Source: Curtobacterium sp. S6
GTDB taxonomy: Bacteria; Actinomycetota; Actinomycetes; Actinomycetales; Micrococcaceae
Assembly (NCBI RefSeq): GCF_000710345.2
Contig: NZ_KL537414.1
Span: 268,965-332,964 of the forward strand
DNA length: 64,000 bases
Reading direction: 5' to 3'
A model generated the notes under the pieces. That model made no database searches and was not told where the DNA came from. It saw nothing but the letters and a program-made list of their open reading frames with translations. Below, piece after piece: positions 18,248-26,236 of the stretch (its first letter is position 1; the number at the start of each line of letters is the position of its first letter). The position numbers and the translations under genes were made by a program.

Positions 18248-18565
18248 ATGTGTTCTTCGATCTTCGTCACCGGCGAAGCGAAATCCCCGTCGAACAACCC
18301 GATCACTAACCAGTTCGGCCTGTTCTTCATCGGGATCGTGGTCGATCGCGGAACCCACCGAATCCTCGATGCGGAATGCACGGCGACGTTGGCCCTGACG
18401 AATAGCTTCGTCCGGAGCTTGATCGTCGGGGCCAACCTGTTGGAGGAGGAGGGTCTGGTCGAGCAGATCTCCGCCAGATACCACGGTTCGTCCCAGCGAG
18501 CCCTGATCACCGCATTGCGCAATGCGGCGGCCAAGTATCGCGGGGTCGCCGTCACCGAGCAGTAA
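18248..18565 (+). CDS. DUF3870 protein
   Basis: This 105-residue protein matches the DUF3870 pattern: GEAKSPSNNPITNQFGLFFI, VVDRGTHRILDAECTATLALT, SFVRSLIVG and YHGSSQRALITALRNA. ATG 18248 is preceded by AAGG, and a TTG six bases upstream is possible. The family has no established function. It lies directly upstream of a DUF819 permease operon, separated by a terminator-like hairpin, so a link to the permease substrate is plausible but unproven. Confidence 0.85.
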   Translation: MCSSIFVTGEAKSPSNNPITNQFGLFFIGIVVDRGTHRILDAECTATLALTNSFVRSLIVGANLLEEEGLVEQISARYHGSSQRALITALRNAAAKYRGVAVTEQ

Positions 18566-18608
18566 GCACATCTGATTGCTTGGCCCTTTCCCGAGGGCCG
18601 GATCCAGT

Positions 18609-18651
18609 CGGAAACATCGAGACCTCATGGTCCCGTGTTTCCGGCTTTTTC
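18609..18651 (+). terminator. terminator or attenuator before the DUF819 permease
   Basis: CGGAAACA (18609-18616) pairs with TGTTTCCG (18636-18643), with an inner GACC-TCAT-GGTC arm. CTTTTT follows. It ends 33 bases before the permease start, so besides ending the DUF3870 transcript it could attenuate read-through into the operon. Confidence 0.75.
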
Positions 18652-18683
18652 TTTGTCACGAGGTGCGGGAAGGAAATACCACC

Positions 18684-19838
18684 ATGATCACCGAAGGATT
18701 CCTCTACCTGGGGGTGCTTCTGGGGCTGGCCGCCGTCATCGTGTACCTAGAGAAGAGGACGCGCTACGCCTTCTTCCGGTACGTGCCCGGTTTCGTGCTG
18801 ATGTATATCATCACGGCCCTCATGAACACCTTTGGCGTTTTTGAGCAAACGGACGACGTCGCCGCCACCGGGGCCTCCGTCCAGGACGCGCTGTTGCCCG
18901 CGATGATCCTGTTGCTGCTGTTCCAGTGCGACGTCCGCAAGATCATCAAACTCGGCCCGAAGCTCCTGCTGACCTTTGTGGTCACGGCCTTCAGCATCTT
19001 CCTGGGTTTCGTGGTCGCCTACCTGGTCTTGCAGAAGACCTTGGACCCCGAGGCGTGGAAGGCCCTCGGCGCCCTCTCGGCTTCCTGGACGGGCGGATCG
19101 GCCAATATGGTCGCGGTCCAGTCGATCCTCCAGGCGCCGCAGGACGTCTTCGGGTACGTGCTGATCGTCGACACCATCATCTACTCGGTATGGCTCCTCG
19201 TGATGTTCGGGTCGGTCTCGATTTCCGAGAAATTCAACGCGTGGACCAAGGCCGATACGAGCTATCTGGACGAGCACTCGGGCAACCAAGAGGAGGTCGC
19301 GAAGAAGCCGATCGATCAGGCGTCGCTCATGTGCGTGATCGGATTCAGCATCCTCATCTCGGCGTTCGCGACCAAGATCGGTGAGCTCTTGCCCGAGATC
19401 GGCGTGGTCGTCACCGGCAGCACCTGGACGATCCTGATCGTCAGCGTGCTCGGCCTGGTGATCGGTTCGACCAAGCTGGGCGCGGTGGCCGGATCCAGCG
19501 AGGTCGCGATGGTCATGCTGTACATGATCATCGGCATCATCGCCTCGCAGTCGGACTTCGCGTCCCTGACGCAGGCGCCGCTGTATCTCGTCGCCGGCGT
19601 CATCGTGATGGTGGTTCACATCGTCATCATGGTGGTTTACGCGAAGCTGACCCGGACCGAACTGTTCAGCCTCGCGGTGGCCAGCACGGCCAACATCGGT
19701 GGTATCGCCTCCGCCCCGGTGGTCGCGAGCGCCTTCAACCGTCAGCTCGTCCCCGTCGGCGTGCTCTTCGCCCTGATCGGGGCGTTTGCGGGCACATTCT
19801 TCGGTCTGCTGACCGCCCAGGTCTTGGCGGTGCTGTGA
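18684..19838 (+). CDS. DUF819-family integral membrane transporter
   Basis: This polytopic membrane protein of 384 residues has about ten transmembrane segments. The features LSASWTGGSANMVAVQ, STKLGAVAGSSEVAMVMLY and ASTANIGGIASAPVVA form the two halves of the DUF819 (YjcL-like) fold. ATG 18684 follows GGAAGGAAAT. The stop overlaps the start of the dipeptide epimerase by one base (TGATG). DUF819 proteins resemble secondary carriers but their substrates are not established. The coupled genes suggest a murein-derived di- or tripeptide. Confidence 0.88.
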   Translation: MITEGFLYLGVLLGLAAVIVYLEKRTRYAFFRYVPGFVLMYIITALMNTFGVFEQTDDVAATGASVQDALLPAMILLLLFQCDVRKIIKLGPKLLLTFVVTAFSIFLGFVVAYLVLQKTLDPEAWKALGALSASWTGGSANMVAVQSILQAPQDVFGYVLIVDTIIYSVWLLVMFGSVSISEKFNAWTKADTSYLDEHSGNQEEVAKKPIDQASLMCVIGFSILISAFATKIGELLPEIGVVVTGSTWTILIVSVLGLVIGSTKLGAVAGSSEVAMVMLYMIIGIIASQSDFASLTQAPLYLVAGVIVMVVHIVIMVVYAKLTRTELFSLAVASTANIGGIASAPVVASAFNRQLVPVGVLFALIGAFAGTFFGLLTAQVLAVL

Positions 19839-20986
19839 TGAGCGAGACGACACGCGCACCAAGCAACGGGTCCCTCTCGGCCGACGGTCGGTTCAGACTG
19901 ACCGACCTCCGCGCGCGACCGTACAGCGGCCCGCTCAAACGTCCGTTCGTCACCTCGCGCCGCAGGGTCGACTCCGTCCAGGGCGTCCTGGTCGAGGTGG
20001 ATCTGGACAACGGTGCCCGAGGCATCGGCACCACCGCGGAAACCTGGGCGGTGACCGGGGAGTCCGTCGCCTCGATCCTCGCGACGATCAACGGGCCGAT
20101 CTTCGACTCCCTGACGGGGCGGGACCTGTGCCTGCGGGAGGCCGCGGATGCCGTCGCGACGTGCTGCCAGGGCAACACGAGCGCGAAGGCCGCGGTCGAC
20201 GTCGCCCTCCACGACGCCTGGGCCTCCGGCCTGGGGGTTCCGCTCGCCACGGCCTTGGGCGGAAACACCGCCGGAACCCTCGAGACCGACATGACCGTGA
20301 GCCTGGCGGATCCCGACCGCATGGCCAAGGAAGCCGTCGCGGCATGGGCGGACGGGTTCGAGATCCTGAAGATCAAGCTCGGCCAGGATTGGCAGCGGGA
20401 CGTCAACCGGTTGGAGACCATCCGCGAGGCGGTTCCCAGGGCCCGATTCCGGTTGGACGCCAATCAAGGCTGGAACGCCAAGGAGGCCATCTCCGCGATC
20501 CGCCGATTGGAGGACGCCGGTCTTCCGATCGACCTGGTCGAACAGCCGACGCCCAAGCACGACCTGGTGGGCCTGGCCAAGGTCACGGCGGCGGTCGACA
20601 CCCCGATCATGGCCGACGAATCCGTGGCGACGCCACGGGACGCCCTCGAGATCATTCGCCGGGGGGCCGCGGACCTGCTGAATATCAAGCTCGCCAAATG
20701 CGGCGGGATCGGGCCCGCCCTCGCGATCGCCCACCTGGCCGAGGCCGCCGAGATGGGCTGCATGATCGGCGCGATGATGGAGCCTCGACCGTCCATCGCC
20801 GCGGCGATGCACCTGACCATGGCCCACCCGGCCATCACCATCGTGGACCTCGATTCGGCCGAATGGATCAAGGATTCCCGGATAACCGGGGGATACGCGC
20901 GTCACGGCGCAAGCCTCCGACTCTCAGACCGCCCGGGGCTAGGGATAGACCTGGACGATTCACTCACGGAAGGATCATTCGCATGA
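19838..20986 (+). CDS. dipeptide epimerase (L-Ala-D/L-Glu type, enolase superfamily)
   Basis: This enolase-superfamily enzyme of 382 residues has the KxK motif (FEILKIKLGQD), metal ligands in RLDANQGWN, VEQPTPKHD and MADESV, and the second catalytic lysine in LNIKLAKCGG. This set is that of dipeptide epimerases such as YcjG/YkfB, which convert L-Ala-D-Glu from peptidoglycan to L-Ala-L-Glu for catabolism. ATG 19838 overlaps the permease stop. GTG 19835 is an alternative. The end overlaps the next start (ATGA). Dipeptide specificity is an inference supported by the neighbouring NlpC/P60 gene. Confidence 0.9.
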   Translation: MSETTRAPSNGSLSADGRFRLTDLRARPYSGPLKRPFVTSRRRVDSVQGVLVEVDLDNGARGIGTTAETWAVTGESVASILATINGPIFDSLTGRDLCLREAADAVATCCQGNTSAKAAVDVALHDAWASGLGVPLATALGGNTAGTLETDMTVSLADPDRMAKEAVAAWADGFEILKIKLGQDWQRDVNRLETIREAVPRARFRLDANQGWNAKEAISAIRRLEDAGLPIDLVEQPTPKHDLVGLAKVTAAVDTPIMADESVATPRDALEIIRRGAADLLNIKLAKCGGIGPALAIAHLAEAAEMGCMIGAMMEPRPSIAAAMHLTMAHPAITIVDLDSAEWIKDSRITGGYARHGASLRLSDRPGLGIDLDDSLTEGSFA

Positions 20987-22023
20987 AGACCCCACGAATC
21001 ATCGTCGCGACGCTGGCATTAGCGGTGGCCTGCACCACGACCGGCACGGCGGCGGTGGCGCAGTCCGGAACCCACAAGACCGAAGACCAGGGCGGTATTT
21101 CCGTCGGCGACACCGCATACGTCGACACCGAGGTCGCCACGCTGTGGACCGAGCCGAATATCGCCAGGGACATCGATCGGCCCTCGACCACGAACCCCGT
21201 GGACTTGGACCGGTGGAACGCGAATATGGAGGATACCGACACGCGCGGCTGGCTGACCGGCCACCTCGAGACGCAGGCCCTCTACGGCAGCGAGGTCGAG
21301 GTCGACGAGATTTCCGGGGACTGGGCCAAGGTGGTCGTCCACGGCCAAGATACGCCTCGGGATCCGCGGGGTTACCCGGGCTGGGTTCCGACCCGGCAGC
21401 TGGTCGACAACGGATCCTTCGCGCAACAACGGGCCCAGTCACCGCGCGCCGTGGTGACCGCGAAGAAGGCGGGCTTGACCGGGGAATCCGGCCCGGCCGG
21501 CGGCGAGCTCAACCTCAGCTTCAACACCGAACTGCCCGTGGTGGGCCATCACGGCGACGCCGTCACGGTGGCACTGCCGGACGGCGGGCGAGGCACGGTG
21601 TCGGCCGACGACGTCGAGGTGTATCTGCCGGGGCAGAGGCCACCGCGACCGAGCGGCGAGGACGTCGTGGCGACCGGGAAGCAATTCCTGGGTCTGCGCT
21701 ACCTGTGGGCCGGGATGTCCTCGTACGGATACGACTGCTCCGGCTTCACCTACAACGCGTACCGCGCCCACGGCATCAACATTCCGCGCGATGCCGACGC
21801 GCAGGCGGAATACGGTACGTCGGTGGCCGAGAAGGACCTGCGGCCCGGCGACCTGCTCTTCTTCGCGAAACCCGGTGGCACCGGCGCGGTGCATCACGTC
21901 GGCATGTACATCGGCGACGGAAAGATGATTCACGCCCCGAACGAATCCACGAGCGTCTCGATCGTCGATTGGAAGCAGTGGGACTCCCAGGGAGAATTCT
22001 CGGGGGCTCAGAGAATGATGTGA
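20983..22023 (+). CDS. secreted NlpC/P60 endopeptidase with SH3-like domains
   Basis: This exported cell-wall peptidase has 346 residues. An N-terminal signal peptide (MKTPRIIVATLALAVACTTT) runs to about residue 27. A Cys at position 17 is not in a good lipobox. SH3b-like repeats span roughly 38-215, and the NlpC/P60 domain covers 225-346. The catalytic set is Cys252 (YDCSGF), His305 (HHVGMYIG) and His317 (MIHAPN). The build resembles YkfC-type gamma-D-glutamyl-L-diamino acid endopeptidases, which release L-Ala-D-Glu, the substrate of the upstream epimerase. It is translationally coupled to that gene. Confidence 0.92.
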   Translation: MKTPRIIVATLALAVACTTTGTAAVAQSGTHKTEDQGGISVGDTAYVDTEVATLWTEPNIARDIDRPSTTNPVDLDRWNANMEDTDTRGWLTGHLETQALYGSEVEVDEISGDWAKVVVHGQDTPRDPRGYPGWVPTRQLVDNGSFAQQRAQSPRAVVTAKKAGLTGESGPAGGELNLSFNTELPVVGHHGDAVTVALPDGGRGTVSADDVEVYLPGQRPPRPSGEDVVATGKQFLGLRYLWAGMSSYGYDCSGFTYNAYRAHGINIPRDADAQAEYGTSVAEKDLRPGDLLFFAKPGGTGAVHHVGMYIGDGKMIHAPNESTSVSIVDWKQWDSQGEFSGAQRMM

Positions 22024-22072
22024 TCGGCCACGATGACCCGTTCGGCGGAAGGGAGCGCCCGGGGGTGAACGC

Positions 22073-22852
22073 TCACCTCTGGGTTGCTCCTCCGTCGACG
22101 GTCAGCTCGGTCGCGGTGATGTGGGCCGCGCGGGGTGAGAGCAAAAACTCGACGACCTCCGCGATGTCTTCGGGATCGGCCACGCGGCCTAGCGGTATGC
22201 CCGCGCGGTACAGCGACGGGTCGCCGGCGATGGCTTCGGCGGACCGATCCGCCCCGGCCCACAGGGCATCGACCATGGGCGTCCTCGTGGTGCCGGGATT
22301 GACCACGGCGCAGCGGATGCCTCGCGGCCCGATCTCGAGCCCGAGACTGCGCGTGTAGTGAGAGGCGAAGGCCTTGCTCGCGCCGTAGGCGGCAAATCCG
22401 GCCCGGGGTCCCGTCCCCGCGTTCGAGGCGATCGTGAGGATGGTCCGTTCCGGCCGGGCACCCGGGCGGTGGCCGCCCTGGCGCATCATGGCGCGGGCGA
22501 CGGCCGAGGACACGTTGACAACCCCCAACGCGTTGACCTCGATCATCCGCCGGATCTGATCCTGAGACAGCTCCACGGCCGCGCCGGTCGCGATGACTCC
22601 CGCCGCGTTGACCACGGCCCGTAGCCGATGTGATGCGGCGAGGTCCTCGATCAGCCGGTCCACGGCCGCCTGATCCGTGATGTCGAGGTCGAGATGCTTG
22701 ATGCCGTCCTCACGAGCCGGCGCGACCCGGTCCACCGAAACGACCTCGGCGTGCCCGTGGTCCGAGGCTCGCTGCTCGATCAGGCGCGCGACGCAGCGGC
22801 CTATGCCGCCGCTGCCGCCGGTCACGATGACGACATCGGGGCGAGGCGTCAC
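22073..22852 (-). CDS. entA: 2,3-dihydro-2,3-dihydroxybenzoate dehydrogenase
   Basis: This short-chain dehydrogenase oxidises 2,3-dihydro-2,3-dihydroxybenzoate to 2,3-dihydroxybenzoate with NAD. The 259-residue product has the Rossmann motif VTGGSGGIGRC, NAAGV, the catalytic Ser in TIASNAG and the YGASK Tyr-Lys pair. GTG 22852 overlaps the isochorismatase stop (GTGA). The long in-frame extension upstream is the shadow of that gene. Assignment as EntA/DhbA rather than a generic dehydrogenase rests on the coupling to isochorismatase and on the DHB-activating genes nearby. Confidence 0.9.
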   Translation of the reverse strand: MTPRPDVVIVTGGSGGIGRCVARLIEQRASDHGHAEVVSVDRVAPAREDGIKHLDLDITDQAAVDRLIEDLAASHRLRAVVNAAGVIATGAAVELSQDQIRRMIEVNALGVVNVSSAVARAMMRQGGHRPGARPERTILTIASNAGTGPRAGFAAYGASKAFASHYTRSLGLEIGPRGIRCAVVNPGTTRTPMVDALWAGADRSAEAIAGDPSLYRAGIPLGRVADPEDIAEVVEFLLSPRAAHITATELTVDGGATQR

Positions 22853-23559
22853 GAGACCACCCCCTCGTCCAGGGCGCGTTGGCCGCTGAGGGCGGCGTCG
22901 ACGTCGCGGCTGGTGCAGGCCTGCCCGCAGCACGAGGCGACGTAGTCGACGGCCATGCGATGCCGCTCGGGGGAGAAATCCGCCTGGGCATCCGCCACGA
23001 AAAATACCTGGAAGCCGTGCATGAAGGCGATGAGGGCCGTGGTCAGGCAGCCGATGTGGGAGTACACCCCGGTGATGACGAGCTGATCCCTTCCGGCATT
23101 GCGCATCCGATGTTCCAGATCGCTGCGATAGAACGCGCTGTACCGCCACTTGGTGAGCACGACGTCGTCCTCGCGCGGGGCGAGCTCCTCGACGATGCGC
23201 GCTGAATCCCGGGTGGTCATCCCGGGACCCCAAAAGTCGGTCAGGAGCCCCCGGTCCTCGGGGGCCTGACCCGGCGGTTGCGCCGTGTAGGCGACGGGAA
23301 CCTCGACACGCCGACAGGTGCGCAACAGCGCGGCGATCTCGTCGATCGCCGTCTCTATCTGGGACTCGGGGGCTCGGTCAAAGGCCCGGACAAAGTGGTT
23401 CTGCATGTCGTGTACCAACAGAAGCGCCCGGGCCGGGTCCAGCCGCCAGCTGGTCCGGTTGGCCCAGGTCGGCTCCGGACCGAGGCGATAGGACGGGATG
23501 ATCGGCAATGCCAACTGATTCTCCTCCACGGTAGGAATTCCTGGGGGTCCCTGGGCCAT
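22849..23559 (-). CDS. entB: isochorismatase without carrier domain
   Basis: The enzyme hydrolyses isochorismate to pyruvate and 2,3-dihydro-2,3-dihydroxybenzoate. In about 236 residues it shows LLLVHDMQNHFVRAF (catalytic Asp), LTKWRYSAF (Lys) and VITGVYSHIGCLTTA. In the last block Gly stands where cysteine hydrolases have their nucleophile, the mark of true isochorismatases. EntB and DhbB usually carry a C-terminal aryl carrier domain. Here the protein ends after the hydrolase fold, and a separate carrier gene lies at 29910. The start is uncertain: ATG 23559 is used, and GTG 23580 would overlap the upstream gene. Confidence 0.93.
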   Translation of the reverse strand: MAQGPPGIPTVEENQLALPIIPSYRLGPEPTWANRTSWRLDPARALLLVHDMQNHFVRAFDRAPESQIETAIDEIAALLRTCRRVEVPVAYTAQPPGQAPEDRGLLTDFWGPGMTTRDSARIVEELAPREDDVVLTKWRYSAFYRSDLEHRMRNAGRDQLVITGVYSHIGCLTTALIAFMHGFQVFFVADAQADFSPERHRMAVDYVASCCGQACTSRDVDAALSGQRALDEGVVS

Positions 23560-23566
23560 GACGAGG

Positions 23567-24856
23567 TCATCGAGCCTCACCCAACGCCGCTTCGAGGCCG
23601 TCGAAGAGGGCCTCCCGCCACCAGGCAAAATCGTGACCCCCGGGGTACATCCGCGAGGATGCGGCCCACCCCCGCTGCCTCACCACCCGGTCGAGGGCGT
23701 GGACGTGGGAAATCGAGGGTCCTTCCAGACTGCCGACCGCCAGGGAGACGGAGACGTCGTGAACGGCACCCTCCGAAAATCGACGGACGATCCAGTCCTC
23801 CTCGGGAACGGACCCCAGGTCTTTGGGTTTGGACGTGCCATCGGGGGTCCACCACATCGAGGGCGAGTGGGACAGTACGTGCGCACAGGCCCGCGGAAAT
23901 TCGAGCGCGCAGACCAGGGCCGAAAGCCCTCCGAGGCTCTGCCCCGCGATGACCCGCTCGGCCCTCCCGGGCGGGACGAAACCCGCCGCGACGATGGAGG
24001 ACACGGCCCAGGGAACGGATGATCCGACGACGCTGCCGAGGAAATCGGAATTCGCGCCGAGGCTTGCGATGCGATCTGCCGTGCTCTCGTTGGCAATTCC
24101 GAGAACCGCCAGCGGGGGCAGCCGGCCCGTTTGGACGGCCGCCTCGAGGGCCCGGGGGAGATCCAGGCGGCCGAACCAGGTCTCGGCGTCGAAGATGGTC
24201 AGCAGGGGGAGGGGGCCGGACCTCCCCGTGGTCGTGCCGGAAGGCGGCAGATACAACCAGTGGGGCCGCGTGCGGTCGCCGTCGCGTGCGGTCAGGCGGC
24301 GCGCCTCACGCCGGACCTGACCGGCTAAGGGCCGGCGGGAGTGGTCGCACCATTCGGGTTGGGGAGAGGCCTGCGGGCCGTGGAGCAGCGACAGCCCCTT
24401 GTCACCCGAGCGGACCAGGGGCGGGGTGGGATTGAAGGGGTCGAGAAATCGGTCGTAGGCATCGAACCGCGGCGGCCCCGGACGCGGTGATTCGCCCGGG
24501 CCCAGCGGGGTGAATCCGTAGCTGACGCTCAGATCAGGGTCGAGGTCGAGGGTTCGCACCCAGATGTCCGTGCCCGGGACGTGGCGCATGTACCCGTTCT
24601 CGTAGCGGTGTTTATCGGTGACCCGGTTCATGGACAGATGCACCGCGGTGGACCCGTCCGATCGGTCCCGGGCGTGGGGCCCCCGCCACACGAAGGTCGT
24701 GGATCGAGGATCGCGGCCCCTGAGGGGAGTCCCGCTCTCGGCGACGGACCTCCAGAATTCTTCGGTTTCCCCGGGCCCGGCCTGGGACAAAGCGCTCGCG
24801 ATGGAGCGTTCGTCGGTCCACGCGCCGTCCCGACGAGCAGGGGGGATGGTGTTCAT
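23567..24856 (-). CDS. fes: enterochelin esterase-like hydrolase
   Basis: Fes-type esterases cut the trilactone of ferric catechol siderophores so that iron can be released in the cytoplasm. The 429-residue protein has the enterochelin-esterase N-terminal domain (TEEFWRSVAESGTPL, TTFVWRG) followed by an alpha/beta-hydrolase domain. The nucleophile elbow is AGQSLGGLSAL and the likely catalytic His is in YPGGHDFAWW. No signal peptide is seen, which fits a cytoplasmic role. ATG 24856 has an AAGGAT upstream. GTG 24880 is an alternative. It is the first gene of the leftward operon, 7 bases ahead of the isochorismatase. Confidence 0.9.
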   Translation of the reverse strand: MNTIPPARRDGAWTDERSIASALSQAGPGETEEFWRSVAESGTPLRGRDPRSTTFVWRGPHARDRSDGSTAVHLSMNRVTDKHRYENGYMRHVPGTDIWVRTLDLDPDLSVSYGFTPLGPGESPRPGPPRFDAYDRFLDPFNPTPPLVRSGDKGLSLLHGPQASPQPEWCDHSRRPLAGQVRREARRLTARDGDRTRPHWLYLPPSGTTTGRSGPLPLLTIFDAETWFGRLDLPRALEAAVQTGRLPPLAVLGIANESTADRIASLGANSDFLGSVVGSSVPWAVSSIVAAGFVPPGRAERVIAGQSLGGLSALVCALEFPRACAHVLSHSPSMWWTPDGTSKPKDLGSVPEEDWIVRRFSEGAVHDVSVSLAVGSLEGPSISHVHALDRVVRQRGWAASSRMYPGGHDFAWWREALFDGLEAALGEAR

Positions 24857-24919
24857 GGGGAGGATCCTTGTCCTGGTCACGGCATCGTGTCGACCACCCG
24901 AGGCGCCCCACGAATTACG

Positions 24920-24938
24920 CTACAAAAAACTAACCGAA
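24920..24938 (-). promoter_or_regulatory. weak IdeR/DtxR-like half-box upstream of fes
   Basis: The right half CTAACCGAA matches 8 of 9 positions of the DtxR/IdeR half-site CTAACCTAA. The left half is poor, and the whole 19-mer matches at 11 positions. It lies 64 bases before the fes start, so iron control of the leftward operon is possible. Confidence 0.35.
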
Positions 24939-25041
24939 TATCCCGGGCCCTTCAAGTCCGAACAACGCGTCCGGGCGCAATTCCCGTCATCAAGCGTCGT
25001 CGTGCCGGAAGGTTCAGATATCGTGGACATTCGACCAAGGC

Positions 25042-25060
25042 TTTGGTTAGCCTTCTCAAA
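25042..25060 (+). promoter_or_regulatory. IdeR/DtxR-type iron box
   Basis: TTTGGTTAGCCTTCTCAAA agrees with the IdeR/DtxR consensus TTAGGTTAGSCTAACCTAA at 14 of 19 positions, with the left half and centre nearly exact. It is 76 bases upstream of the importer lipoprotein gene, in the 279-base divergent region of the siderophore locus. This predicts repression by an iron-loaded DtxR-family regulator. Confidence 0.7.
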
Positions 25061-25135
25061 GGTGTGAGCGAGGGTGACTTGCCACGCCGTCATTCGCCCC
25101 CCCGAAAAGGCCGTCCGGCCAAGAAATGAGGAACC

Positions 25136-26230
25136 ATGTCCAGCAAGCTCGCGAACCCCTCGTCCGATCGCGGCCGCGTCGGGATGCGAGGCCTGCGGGC
25201 CTCGGGTGCCGCCGCGGCCCTGAGCGTGGGATTGCTCGTGATGACCGGGTGTGGTTCCTCGGATTCGGCCGCGTCTTCGTCGAGCTCGGCGTCCTCCTCG
25301 GCGGGCGGCGAGCACAGCGAGGACCTGAAGCTGCCCGCGGGGTGGAAGCACGCGGTCGGCACCACCGACTTCCAGGGAATTCACGCGGAGACCAAACTCC
25401 CGACCACGGTGACGGACGCAACCGGAGCCAGCGTGACGGTCACGGACGATTCCAAGATCATTTCCGCCGGTGACGGCATCTCCTCGACCCTCGAGGCGCT
25501 GGGCCTGAAGGACAAGATCTACGCCGCGTCGAAGGACAGCACCTCCCCGGCCGGCAAGGACGCCCCCGAACACTTCGAATACACCAAGCAAACCGGGACC
25601 GAGGGCCTTCTCGCCCTGGACGGAACGCTGTTCATTGGGGATAACACCAAGAGGCACGGTTCGGTGGCACAGCAGTTCCGCGACGCGGGAACGCCGGCCG
25701 TGGTCGTGGACGACCAGGCGACGCAGAGCGAAAAGCTTCAGGCCGTGGCGGATTACGTCGGAGCCCACGACGCCGGAGTGAAGCTCGTCGACTCCGTGGA
25801 AAAAGACATGGCCAAGGCCAAGGACACCGTGAAGGACCACGGCCTGCAGGGCCATAGCGTCATTCAGATCACCGCGACGGGAGCGGGCGGGGCCAATTCC
25901 GTCGCCGGAACCGGAACCCCCGGAACGGAAATGATCGAGAGCCTCGGCATGACATCGGTGGGTGCCGAGAGCGGGCTTCGCGGTCTGTCGAGGGAATTCA
26001 GCAACGAAGGAATCCTGGCCTCGGATCCGGACGTCATCGTCATGGCCGAGTCCGACTACCAGAAGTGGGGCGGAGAAGACGGCGTGTGGGAGGCCTTCCC
26101 GACGTTGAAGGAGACCAAGGCCGGAAAGGCGGGAAAGATCATCGTCATGCCCGACGCCCAGATCCGGTACTCGAGCCCGGAGATCGGCGCCGGCGCGCAG
26201 GCCCTGGCCCGGGCGATCTCGGAGAACTGA
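25136..26230 (+). CDS. iron/heme ABC transporter substrate-binding lipoprotein
   Basis: This secreted lipoprotein of 364 residues is the binding component of the importer encoded downstream. The signal peptide ends in the lipobox VMTGC with Cys at about residue 39, followed by a Ser-rich linker. The periplasmic-binding domain of the HmuT/HutB type follows: IISAGDGISSTLEALGLKDK, FRDAGTPAVVV and a C-terminal EIGAGAQALARAI. ATG 25136 follows GAGGA. It is the first rightward gene after the iron box. Whether it binds heme or a ferric catecholate cannot be decided. The sequence type points to the heme group and the neighbours to the siderophore. Confidence 0.88.
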   Translation: MSSKLANPSSDRGRVGMRGLRASGAAAALSVGLLVMTGCGSSDSAASSSSSASSSAGGEHSEDLKLPAGWKHAVGTTDFQGIHAETKLPTTVTDATGASVTVTDDSKIISAGDGISSTLEALGLKDKIYAASKDSTSPAGKDAPEHFEYTKQTGTEGLLALDGTLFIGDNTKRHGSVAQQFRDAGTPAVVVDDQATQSEKLQAVADYVGAHDAGVKLVDSVEKDMAKAKDTVKDHGLQGHSVIQITATGAGGANSVAGTGTPGTEMIESLGMTSVGAESGLRGLSREFSNEGILASDPDVIVMAESDYQKWGGEDGVWEAFPTLKETKAGKAGKIIVMPDAQIRYSSPEIGAGAQALARAISEN

Positions 26231-26236
26231 TCGCAG

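Noticed and set aside
20128-20982. N-terminal extension of the NlpC/P60 gene inside the epimerase
   Set aside because: The extension is a shadow of the epimerase. The signal peptide beginning at 20983 defines the true start.
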